From Penumbrarchaeum sp964445525 (lineage in GTDB: Archaea; Thermoplasmatota; Penumbrarchaeia; Penumbrarchaeales; Penumbrarchaeaceae), in the NCBI GenBank assembly GCA_964445525.1, contig CAYULA010000009.1, positions 25,030-89,029 of the forward strand: 64,000 bases of DNA, read 5' to 3'. This document shows, one piece after another, positions 26,263-35,000 of the stretch. Position 1 is the stretch's first letter, and the number at the start of each line of letters is the position of its first letter. The notes under the pieces were generated by a model, which did not search any database, was not told the DNA's origin, and saw nothing but the letters and a program-made list of their open reading frames with translations. Both the position numbers and the translations under genes were made by a program.

Positions 26263-26512
26263 GTCGTATGTCCAGGTATTATTCAGGATCGATAAAGGTA
26301 TGATAGAAGAACTTGACAAGCATCTATCAGACTTTGGTTTTAGAACCAGGAACGAATGGTTCAGGGCTAAGGTTAGGGAGTACCTTAGTGATGCGGAAAA
26401 AAAAGAAATGCTTGAAAAACTTGATAATTTGACAATTGAAGATATCTCCGAGGATGAGATAGTCCAGATGGTCAAAGATTGGAGAAAGGGGAAGGAAAGG
26501 GGTAATTTGTGA
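26261..26512 (+). CDS. Ribbon-helix-helix antitoxin, VapB/CopG-like
   Basis: An 83-residue protein. The N-terminal strand YVQVLFRIDKGMIEELDKHL, followed by FGFRTRNEWFRAKVREYL, has the ribbon-helix-helix pattern: a short DNA-contacting strand, then two helices. The acidic C-terminal half (residues 45-83) would bind and neutralise the toxin. The start codon lies inside the third operator element, so the transcript is probably leaderless or nearly so. Its stop overlaps the toxin GTG start (GTGA). The pair is markedly AT-richer than its neighbours, suggesting lateral transfer. Confidence 0.82.
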   Translation: MSYVQVLFRIDKGMIEELDKHLSDFGFRTRNEWFRAKVREYLSDAEKKEMLEKLDNLTIEDISEDEIVQMVKDWRKGKERGNL

Positions 26513-27000
26513 CAATCATCCTTGATACAAATGTAATTATGGCCGCTTTAATAAAAGATGGCATAGTAAGAAAACTTGTTATCGAAAATGGTGGTGAATT
26601 CATAACACCCGAATGGTGTTACCAAGAAATCGAAGAACATAAAGAGGTTTGGAATAGGAAAAATTACCCAGATGAAAAATTAAATAGTATAATCAAAGAT
26701 TTTAAAGAAAAATATGTGTTTCCAATGAATAAAGAACTTTACTTAAAGAAACTTAAAGAAGCATCTAAGATTATTGGTGATCAGGATGATGCTCCAATTG
26801 TGGCATTAGCATTGGAAATAGAGAATAAAGGAGTTTGGACTTTTAATACAAAGGATTTTAATAAAGATGAAGTGAAAGCAAAAATTTCTATATTGGATAC
26901 AAAAACAGTAAAAAATATGTTAAATTATGAAAAACCAGATGAAAAAAAACCACAAACTCAATCTGAAGATGAAGGTGAGGAGCAATCCTGTGGACAATGA
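26509..27000 (+). CDS. PIN-domain toxin, VapC-like
   Basis: A 163-residue protein with the PIN nuclease fold. Acidic active-site candidates are Asp6 in IILDTNVI, Glu residues near 42-46 (CYQEIEEH), and Asp residues in IIGDQDDAPIVALA (near 88-91), with a later TFNTKDF segment. Toxins of this type cleave RNA and are held inactive by the antitoxin encoded just upstream. The last 20 residues (KPDEKKPQTQSEDEGEE...) are low complexity and charged. The start is a GTG overlapping the antitoxin stop. Confidence 0.83.
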   Translation: MTIILDTNVIMAALIKDGIVRKLVIENGGEFITPEWCYQEIEEHKEVWNRKNYPDEKLNSIIKDFKEKYVFPMNKELYLKKLKEASKIIGDQDDAPIVALALEIENKGVWTFNTKDFNKDEVKAKISILDTKTVKNMLNYEKPDEKKPQTQSEDEGEEQSCGQ

Positions 27001-27100
27001 GAATATAACAAGTATGGATAATCCCAAGTTACATAAATTTTCATTTCTTTCGATTTGTAACACTTCTTCGTCATTGTCAGTATTTTTTCTTGAAAATGAT

Positions 27101-27127
27101 TATATAATGCCGTTGATTAACAGCGGC
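27101..27127 (+). promoter_or_regulatory. TATA element and inverted-repeat operator candidate for the acyl-CoA dehydrogenase operon
   Basis: TATATAAT at 27101-27108 is a good archaeal TATA element. Directly after it lies GCCGTTG-ATTAA-CAGCGGC (27109-27127), an inverted repeat with seven-base arms and one mismatch. It would cover the transcription start region, the usual place for an archaeal repressor site. The dehydrogenase ATG is at 27156. Confidence 0.5.
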
Positions 27128-27155
27128 AGATTCCACATCGATGTTATGATGCGGT

Positions 27156-28817
27156 ATGGCGGAGTGTGATCATCTGGCTGCTTTCGACAGGGATACGAGG
27201 GAGCTCCTCATTGAGAGCCTCGAGGAGTACAGGAAAAGAAAGCTCCCCGATGAGAGGCTGATAGAAATCGACAGGGAAGGAGAATTCCCTGTCGAGGGCA
27301 TCAGGGAGATGTACGATCACGACACGCTGGGAATACACCTTATCCTCATACCCGAGGAATACGGAGGTCTCGGAGCCTCCAATTACGACGCCTACAGGAT
27401 ATGCGAACAGCTTGCAAGGATAGATCTCGGAATTGCCACCGGGATCTTCTCAACCTTCCTCGGCCTGGATCCCATAAGGGTCGGGGGAACCCCGGAGCAG
27501 AAGGAAAAATGGATGCGGAAGGTGGCGGACGAGAACCTCATCTTCGCCTACGGCGCCACGGAGGCAGAGGCCGGATCGGACCTCGGCAATCTGACGACCA
27601 GGGCAGAGAGGGTGGTCGAGAACGGGGAGATCAAGGGCTATGTCATCAACGGATCCAAGACCTGGATCTCCAACGGGGGCCTTGCAGATATCTACATGAT
27701 CCTGGCAAGGGCGGAAGGAGGCTTCTCCTGGTTCGTGGTGGAAAGGGATAGAAAAGGCTGGGATTTCGGTGTTCCCGAGGACAAGCACGGGATAAGGGCT
27801 GCCGACACCGTCGCTTTTACCATGGCCGATATCCGCGTCCCCGGGGAGAATCTGGTAGGGATGGAGGAGGGCCTCGGATTCTCCCAGGCCAAGGAAGTAT
27901 TCGGATACACCAGGCTCATGGTCGCCGCCATGGGCCTCGGCTGCGGATGCGAGGCAGTTGAAAGGGCAATAAGGTTCAGTCAGACCAGGATACAGGCGGG
28001 AGGGCCCCTTTCCGACAAGCAGGGATACACCCACAAACTGATAGTTCCCCACGCCGTTAAACTGGCCGCCGCCAGGTCCTACATCGAGATGGTCGCGGCG
28101 GGAATCGACGAGGGGAAGAGGGATTGGGGAACCGAGGGTGCAATTGCCAAGTACTTCGCCACAAATGCCGCCAATGAAGCTGCGGAAGCTTCTATCCAGG
28201 CTCTGGGTGGTTTCGGATACGTCAAGGAATACATGGTGGAGAAGATAAAGAGGGATGTAAGGATAACCAAGATCTACGAGGGAACCGACGAGATAATGGA
28301 GAGAACCGTCTCCCAGGCAAGGTGGCAGGAGCATGTCAAATCCAGGGCGACCTTCTATCACGACATGGCCAGGTCCATGGAGAAAATTCACAGAAAAAAG
28401 GGGGATATCGGTGCCCATGTTATGGGACTGGCCCTGAACGGTCTGAACGTGATAATGGAGAGGTGCAGGGAGCAAAAGCTGACAAGGAACCAGCATGTAT
28501 CATTCAAGCTTGGAGAGTTTTCGGCGGATGTCGAGGTCTCGATGAACTTCGTCCTAGATGTCATGGAGGGCCTGAACGAAGAGACATTCCCGTACGACAG
28601 GGAGACTCAAAAGGCCATGGCAAGGGTCAGGGCGAGGGACTGCGCCCTCAAGATAGCAAACGAGGGTATGTCGCTTGTGATGGGAGCGGGTTCGGGCGAC
28701 CCCGAATCATTTTACGACGAACTGGAAATGACGAGGATCCTGAATGCTCAGAAGGGGAGGCTTTCGGATATGGACCTTATCGCCTCCAAGTTGAAGGAGG
28801 TTTTCAAGGCTTCCTGA
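27156..28817 (+). CDS. Acyl-CoA dehydrogenase
   Basis: An FAD enzyme that introduces, or run in reverse removes, the alpha-beta double bond of an acyl-CoA. At 553 residues it is longer than the usual 380-400; the extra length is a C-terminal helical extension after about residue 400. Key segments are YGATEAEAGSDLGNLTTRAE (FAD/substrate), NGSKTWISNGG, the IQALGGFGYVKEY helix, and IYEGTDEIMERT, in which the Glu is at the catalytic-base position of medium-chain enzymes. It is followed by the two electron-transfer flavoprotein genes with short spacers, forming one operon. Substrate chain length cannot be read. Confidence 0.92.
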   Translation: MAECDHLAAFDRDTRELLIESLEEYRKRKLPDERLIEIDREGEFPVEGIREMYDHDTLGIHLILIPEEYGGLGASNYDAYRICEQLARIDLGIATGIFSTFLGLDPIRVGGTPEQKEKWMRKVADENLIFAYGATEAEAGSDLGNLTTRAERVVENGEIKGYVINGSKTWISNGGLADIYMILARAEGGFSWFVVERDRKGWDFGVPEDKHGIRAADTVAFTMADIRVPGENLVGMEEGLGFSQAKEVFGYTRLMVAAMGLGCGCEAVERAIRFSQTRIQAGGPLSDKQGYTHKLIVPHAVKLAAARSYIEMVAAGIDEGKRDWGTEGAIAKYFATNAANEAAEASIQALGGFGYVKEYMVEKIKRDVRITKIYEGTDEIMERTVSQARWQEHVKSRATFYHDMARSMEKIHRKKGDIGAHVMGLALNGLNVIMERCREQKLTRNQHVSFKLGEFSADVEVSMNFVLDVMEGLNEETFPYDRETQKAMARVRARDCALKIANEGMSLVMGAGSGDPESFYDELEMTRILNAQKGRLSDMDLIASKLKEVFKAS

Positions 28818-28829
28818 GCCGGGGGAATT

Positions 28830-29633
28830 ATGATGAAGATAATAGTTCTGGTGAAACAGGTTCCCGATACCACGGAGGTAAGGATCGATCCCAAGACCAA
28901 CACCCTGGTAAGGGAGGGAGTCGCCTCGATCATGAACCCTTATGATCAATTCGCCCTGGAGGAAGCGGTCAGATTGAAGGAATCGGTTCCAGGTTCCTCC
29001 ATCACCGTAATGTCCATGGGGCCTCCCCAGGCCAGGAAGGTCCTCCTGAAGGCTCTGGCCCTGGGAGCTGACGAGGCGGTCCTTCTTTCCGACAGGGCCT
29101 TTGCCGGTTCCGATACCTGGGCCACTTCCGTGGCCCTTTCCCATGCGATCAGGAAGATCGGAGATTACGACGCGGTATTGTGCGGTCTGCAGGCAATAGA
29201 CGGGGATACGGCCCAGGTAGGTCCGGAAACGGCCCAACTCCTGGACATTCCTCAGGTGACCTATGTCGAGAAGGTGGAGTATGATAACGGAGAATTCACA
29301 TTCATCCAGCAGACCGAGGAGGGAAGCAGAAAGTTGGCCGTAAAGCCTCCTTTCCTGGTTACCTGCATACCTCCGCCCTCATTCCTTCCGAGAATAGCCC
29401 CCTTTCCGGGTCTGGTCAGGGCTTCTTCACATCCCTATCGGGTCCTGAATGCGGATGATATTGATGCTGACAGGTCCGAGATAGGACTGAACGGATCACC
29501 AACACAGGTCTCGAGGACATATTCCCCTCCACTCAGGGGAGAGGTGAAGATGCTTTCAGGCGATCCCAAAAAAATTGCACGCACGGTGGCGGACATACTT
29601 CAGGACAACAATCTACTCGAGGGGGCCGATTAG
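28830..29633 (+). CDS. etfB: Electron transfer flavoprotein beta subunit
   Basis: A 267-residue EtfB. The N-terminus MKIIVLVKQVPDTTEVRIDP is characteristic, as are MNPYDQFALEEAVRLKE, the GADEAVLLSDRAFAGSDTWAT segment, and the signature around CGLQAIDGDTAQVGPETAQL. It carries an adenine nucleotide (AMP or a second FAD) and pairs with the EtfA encoded next. The EtfA start follows the stop directly. Whether this is a bifurcating ETF is discussed under the findings. Confidence 0.93.
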   Translation: MMKIIVLVKQVPDTTEVRIDPKTNTLVREGVASIMNPYDQFALEEAVRLKESVPGSSITVMSMGPPQARKVLLKALALGADEAVLLSDRAFAGSDTWATSVALSHAIRKIGDYDAVLCGLQAIDGDTAQVGPETAQLLDIPQVTYVEKVEYDNGEFTFIQQTEEGSRKLAVKPPFLVTCIPPPSFLPRIAPFPGLVRASSHPYRVLNADDIDADRSEIGLNGSPTQVSRTYSPPLRGEVKMLSGDPKKIARTVADILQDNNLLEGAD

Positions 29634-30830
29634 ATGGGAATCGAGATAGTAAGGGAAAACTGCGTGGGATGCGGGATGTGCGTCCCGGCATGTCCCTTCG
29701 GTGCCATCTCCATGGCGGATGGAAAGGCCTCCATCGGACCCGAATGCACCCTCTGCGGGGCCTGTGTAAAAGCCTGCAGGTTCGATGCTATCGAATTCGA
29801 GAGACCCAAGGGCAGAGGTGTTGACAAGAGTCAGTATTCGGGGATCTGGGTTTACTGCGAGATAAAGGGATCTAAACTCACGGGGTCCTCATTTCAGCTC
29901 CTGAACAAAGCCCGGGAGCTCTCGGAGGAAACCGGCGAGGAGGTTTCCGCGGTTGTTATAGGAAAGGATACCGGAGATCTTATCCATGCATTATCGGAAC
30001 ATGGGGCGGATGCGATCTACAGAGCCGAGATAGATGAACTGGATCATTATGACACCGATACCTATTCTTCCATGATTTCAGGATTGATTTTGAAGCATAA
30101 ACCCTCGATAATGCTCTTTCCCGCATCCCATGCCGGCAGGGACCTCGCACCGAGGGTTGCCTCGACTCTCGGGATAGGATTGACAGCGGACTGCACCGGA
30201 CTTTCCATCGACGGGGACGGCAACCTTGTCCAGTCCAGACCCGCTTTCGGCGGAAACATAATGGCGGATATCATAACACCCGATCACAGACCCCAGATGG
30301 CAACAGTCAGACCTAACGTGTTCAAGGCGGGGGAGCCGGTTGAGGGCAGGAAAGCAAGTATAGTTGATGTTCCCGTAAATCTTGATAGATCATCTCTCAG
30401 GGTGATCATAAAAGAGGTCATGAATACCGCCGAAAGCGGAGGAAAGGACCTGACCGAATCCGATATGGTCATTTCCGGTGGCGGGGGTCTGAGAGGACCC
30501 GAGAACTTCGGTATACTGGAGGACCTCGCGGAGGCTCTCGGCGGTGTGGTGGGAGCTTCAAGGGTAGCAGTAGATTCCGGCTGGAGGCCCAGATCCGATC
30601 AGGTTGGGCAGACAGGGAAGACGGTGTCGCCCAGGCTATACATCGCCTGCGGAATATCCGGCAAGATCCAGCATCAGGTGGGAATGAAGAGCTCGGAGGT
30701 AATAATCGCCATTAACAAGGACCCTGACGCTCCCATATTCAAGATAGCCGATTACGGGATAGTCGGTGATCTGTTCGAGATAGTCCCTGCCATAACCAGG
30801 GAGATCAGGAATCGATCTCGCCGGTCTTGA
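29634..30830 (+). CDS. etfA: Electron transfer flavoprotein alpha subunit with N-terminal 2[4Fe-4S] ferredoxin domain
   Basis: A 398-residue fusion. Residues 1-60 form a ferredoxin with two cluster motifs, CVGCGMCVPACP and CTLCGACVKACR. Residues from about 70 are EtfA, ending in the FAD-binding C-terminal domain with SRVAVDSGWRPRSDQVGQTG, YIACGISGKIQHQVGM, IIAINKDPDAPIF and ADYGIVGDLFEIVP. Ferredoxin-fused EtfA is known from caffeyl-CoA reductase (CarE) and other ETFs that use or reduce ferredoxin. The gene overlaps a convergent gene on the opposite strand by 26 bases. Confidence 0.93.
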   Translation: MGIEIVRENCVGCGMCVPACPFGAISMADGKASIGPECTLCGACVKACRFDAIEFERPKGRGVDKSQYSGIWVYCEIKGSKLTGSSFQLLNKARELSEETGEEVSAVVIGKDTGDLIHALSEHGADAIYRAEIDELDHYDTDTYSSMISGLILKHKPSIMLFPASHAGRDLAPRVASTLGIGLTADCTGLSIDGDGNLVQSRPAFGGNIMADIITPDHRPQMATVRPNVFKAGEPVEGRKASIVDVPVNLDRSSLRVIIKEVMNTAESGGKDLTESDMVISGGGGLRGPENFGILEDLAEALGGVVGASRVAVDSGWRPRSDQVGQTGKTVSPRLYIACGISGKIQHQVGMKSSEVIIAINKDPDAPIFKIADYGIVGDLFEIVPAITREIRNRSRRS

Positions 30831-32019
30831 CTTCATCCTCTTGTTCGGGTTCCTCCTCTTCCGGTCTCAGGTCCTCGGGCCCGTAATCAGGAAGCTCCTC
30901 CTGATCAAGGTTCCTGGTCATCTTGAGGTAGAACACAACAGCCCCGCCTATCAGAATAATGGCAACCGCCCCTCCGAGAAGAACCGCATTCCTCGTTCCG
31001 TAATTGTCATCCTCCTCGTTTCCTCCCGGATCGGATGGATCCTCCGGTGCCGGGATCCTGATGGTCAGCTTCCGGGATGGTTCCGAGTCAAGATCGGTAT
31101 TATAGGCGACGATCGTGTATGTGTAGTTTGTATCCTTCACCACGAGTGTATCGTTGTAATCGAGGGTTGAAGCCGACAGCGTGGCAAGTTTTTCCTCGGG
31201 TCCCTGCTCCATTCTCCTGTAGACCTTGTAGCCGAGAACAGGTTCGGTTCCCTCATTCTGGGGAGGCGACCATCGCAGATGGATGAAGAGGTCGCCGGTT
31301 TCTGCTGCGAGGTCCCTCGGGGGGGTTGGTGCCAGAGGGTCCAGAGGTATACGGTAAGATACCTCCTCGCTTAAGGGTGAAGGTCCCCTCTCGTTGATGG
31401 CAATGATCCTGTATGAGTATGATTCTCCCTCTTCCAGGTTCCTGTCCAGGAAAAATGGTTGGTCCGGAGACCTGGTTATAAGATTTTGGAATGATTGATT
31501 CCCCACCTTTCTCTGGATTGAATATAGCTGTATCGGAAATCCCCCGTCATCTGCGGGAGCTCTCCAGGTTACGTTAATGTCGCTGTTTGTAGGATCAAGA
31601 CTTACCTGCAGCGGCGGGGAGGGAGGTCCTCCTGGTGTGGAGGTCACGGTGTCTGAAAGTGCTTCCTCCATCTCCGATCCGTAAAGGGCCGCAACCGCAT
31701 GAACGTAGGGTTGGCCGTTTTCCACGTCCGTATCGTTGTAGGCTTTCACCTCCGGATTCTCCAGTATCAGTGATTCCAGGGTTGCGTTGCCAACAGCCCT
31801 GTATATCCTGAATCCGGTCAGATTTTCCGTATCCGTTCCTTCCGGAAGCTCCCATGAGATGTGAACAAATCCCTTCCCCTGGTCGATTACAATCAAAACA
31901 GGTTCGTTCTGGTTCTCCTCCAGACCCGAATTTGTATCCGGTATGAAAGTGAGAAGGATAACGGTTGAAATGAATGTGATCACCGCTGCCGATTTGAAAT
32001 CCAACCCTGAGGCCCCCAT
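30805..32019 (-). CDS. Fibronectin type III surface protein, membrane anchored
   Basis: A 404-residue secreted protein. An N-terminal signal/anchor (SAAVITFISTVILLTFIPD) is followed by three Fn3-like domains with the usual pattern: GKGFVHISWELPEGTD with YRAVGN, NSDINVTWRAPADDGG with YSIQRK, and LFIHLRWSPPQNEG with YKVYRR. A C-terminal helix (AVLLGGAVAIILIGGAVVFYL) is followed by a long acidic cytoplasmic tail rich in Glu. Probable role: cell-surface adhesion or display. The 3' end overlaps the EtfA gene by 26 bases tail to tail. Confidence 0.85.
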   Translation of the reverse strand: MGASGLDFKSAAVITFISTVILLTFIPDTNSGLEENQNEPVLIVIDQGKGFVHISWELPEGTDTENLTGFRIYRAVGNATLESLILENPEVKAYNDTDVENGQPYVHAVAALYGSEMEEALSDTVTSTPGGPPSPPLQVSLDPTNSDINVTWRAPADDGGFPIQLYSIQRKVGNQSFQNLITRSPDQPFFLDRNLEEGESYSYRIIAINERGPSPLSEEVSYRIPLDPLAPTPPRDLAAETGDLFIHLRWSPPQNEGTEPVLGYKVYRRMEQGPEEKLATLSASTLDYNDTLVVKDTNYTYTIVAYNTDLDSEPSRKLTIRIPAPEDPSDPGGNEEDDNYGTRNAVLLGGAVAIILIGGAVVFYLKMTRNLDQEELPDYGPEDLRPEEEEPEQEDEVKTGEIDS

Positions 32020-32061
32020 GATACCATATCCCTATAATTCAGATAAAGGGTTTTGGTCGAT

Positions 32062-35000
32062 TTATCCTCTTTTGGTGATCCTAATTATGAAAAATAGCGC
32101 CAGGGCCGCAAGAACGGCTCCTGCTATTATCACGATAATAAAGGCGGGAAAACCACCGGTTTCTTCATCGGTTCCCTCCCTGACGGGTACGGAGGAGATA
32201 TCTGTGGGATCACTGTAATCATCGTTTCCGGGCCTGCCGTCCTTTCCGAGGTATTCCTCCAGATTAGTGTATCCGTCACCGTCGAGATCCCCGGTTCCGT
32301 CCCTCCTGTCCACATCCAATCCGAAGAGGTCCTCCCACCAGTCCGGCATCCGGTCTCCGTCCGAATCCGTTGTCAGGGTTACCAATCTCATGGATACCTC
32401 GGCTTCGTTCCAGTTTCCAAGGCTGTCCATTGCCTCCACGAAGAAGCTGACGGTCCCCGGAGTCATGTCTGCGGTATCAACTTCTAGGTCGAAGGGGTAG
32501 GATGAGAGGTCCTCGGCTGTGGCTATCTGCCCGATTCCTTCGGCTGAGATGGTTGCTTCTCCTATGCCGGAGGGGTCCTCCACCGTTCCCCGAAGCGTTA
32601 CATTATCACCTCTCAGAAGTATGGAAGGTAGATCGGAGATATCGATAACGGGTCCGTTCGGGTCGTAGAACAGTGATGTTTTGGATTCTTCAGTATTTCC
32701 AACGGAATCAACCGCCCTTATAATCAGCTCCAGGTCACCTTCCTGGTTTGTGAGGTCCTCCCCGACCTCGAGTTCGAAATCTCCCCCTCCCCTGATGGAG
32801 GAAGTGATCTCTTCGAAAATGATTCCGTTTGCGGACCATTCCAGAAGGGATATTCCGTTCTCATCGCTCACGGTCCCCTCCATTTCATAGGGGGAATTGG
32901 GTCCGAAAAGAACGGTTCCCGGTGCAAAGAGGGCAAGATCCGGAGCCTCCCCGTCGAGTTCTATTGCGAGTGAGTATCCGTGGACATTACCCGAGAGGTC
33001 CTCCGCCCTGATCTCGATATCATGCATGCCGTGGGACCCCGAGGTCCTTGCCGTGTCCCATTGATATGTGAAGGAACCGTCATCCTGAACGAGGGAGGTA
33101 ATGTCCGCTGCCATGTTGCCGTCCACGAGGAATGAAAGCGATTCTATCTCTATGTTGTCGGAAGCGAATCCTTCGAAAGTGATGATATCTCCGAGCCTTC
33201 TGAGAATACCATCATCCGGTTCGTCTATATCGATGACGGGAGGCTCTCCCTCGATTATATCGAGACCGATCCTGGCGGTGCCGATATTTTCGGAGGGATC
33301 CTCCGCTATGATCGATATGTAGTGGTTCCCGTATCCGATATCTGATAGGTCAAGCGTCAGTTCCCAGGAATCCTCCTCCGGGAGCCTCATCTCCGTTCTG
33401 GTTGTCCTTTCCCCGTCAACCAGGTAGTACAGATGATCGATCATATGATGGTCGGCTGCGGTTCCCTGGATGGTGATCGTATCGTCCTCGTGGTAGGGAC
33501 CGGGAGACATACTCGAGATCCGGATCTCGGGGGCTCTTGTGTCGTTTATGTATATCAATTTGGATGAATAATGGTAGGTAACATTGTCCCAGATCCTGCA
33601 CCATGCGGTATAAGGTCCTGGTTCGATTCCGGAAGCCGTGAAAGTAGCTCTCCAGTATGCTGTTCTTTCCTCATTTCCGTAACTTTGTCGCTGAGGTACC
33701 CGCCAATCGGAGATCCCTTCTATCATGGTATGAATTTCCTCGATCCCGTTTCCTGAGTGGGCTCTTCCCTCCAGAACGACCTCGTCACCCAACTCGAATT
33801 CGTTTGAATCCATCTGGAAAAATGAAGTTGTGAAGCCAAATATATCGATGCTAACGTTCACTGTTTTTACAGTGCTCTGGGAGTATTTGTTGTTAAAAAT
33901 AAGGGAAAAGGGCTGGTTGTCAATTAGAGGGAATTCAAAGCTGTCTTCATCGATCCTTTCTTCCAGATAGGAAGCCATGAAGGGGCTTCCGCTGTCATAA
34001 AGAGCCATATTTTGGGAATCCATGATAATTGCCGTTAAATCCCCGCCTCCGCCTTTATCCTCGAAAGTATCTCCTGTAAAAGGATTCCTTCCTCTTGTGA
34101 TGTGGTCTTTCACCTCGAAGCTTATGTTTGCCCTGAAATCGTATCTGCCAACCTCATCTGTCAACCTTGCGATAGGAGCCTCAGCCTGCCTGGGTAGATT
34201 GAATTTGGTGTAGTACTCCTCGCCCACGGTTGTATTCATCGCTATCTCCTCTGGAGCTATATTCGGATTCAGAGGATCCTTTCCAAGGTCCCCTCCGTCT
34301 GCCACTCCCCAGTAATTTCTATTGTCACCCACCTTGAATGACAGTTTGCCCTTGTGATCCGTGGTTGCGAAATTGGTGGTGGTTTTGAGGTCCTCCATGT
34401 AAAACATCTCTGTTTTGAGCTCCACCAGGGTTCCGTCTGCGGGAAGACCAGCCTGATCATAGACCTCCACGTCTATGGTGGCGGTTTCGGTATAAGTGTC
34501 GGTCACATCCCAGGTGAATCCGTCTCCCCTCTGATTCCAGACGGTTGAAAGAGTCTTTCCCCAGCCCCTCTCGTAAGCTGTGGGATTGTCTATCATTCCG
34601 TCCCAGTGTATCCATCTTCCCGACCAGAACTCGTTCCAGACGTGGTCCTCTGCGGAATTCGATGTCGGAACCACAGGTAACAGGGAAGCTCTTCCTGCAG
34701 ACGTTCTGAGGTCCTGATACTCTCCGCATCTTCCGATACCCTTCTCGTATATTCTTACAGGTTGGTTGGGCCTTTCGTTGTCTGAGGTGAATGTCATTGA
34801 TTGATCTATCCATTTGTTGACCGATTTTATTCCGTCGAGAAGGGTTCCGGTCTCGTTCAATAGAACAGGGAGAAGAGGTTGACCGGATTTGTTGTTGACG
34901 AAGAACCACTCCCTCCAGAACTTGCCTTCGGGTGGTGGTACGCCGTAATCCCTGTCTCTCGGCTGATCCTCCGCATAGTTATAATCCGGATCGACGTAGG

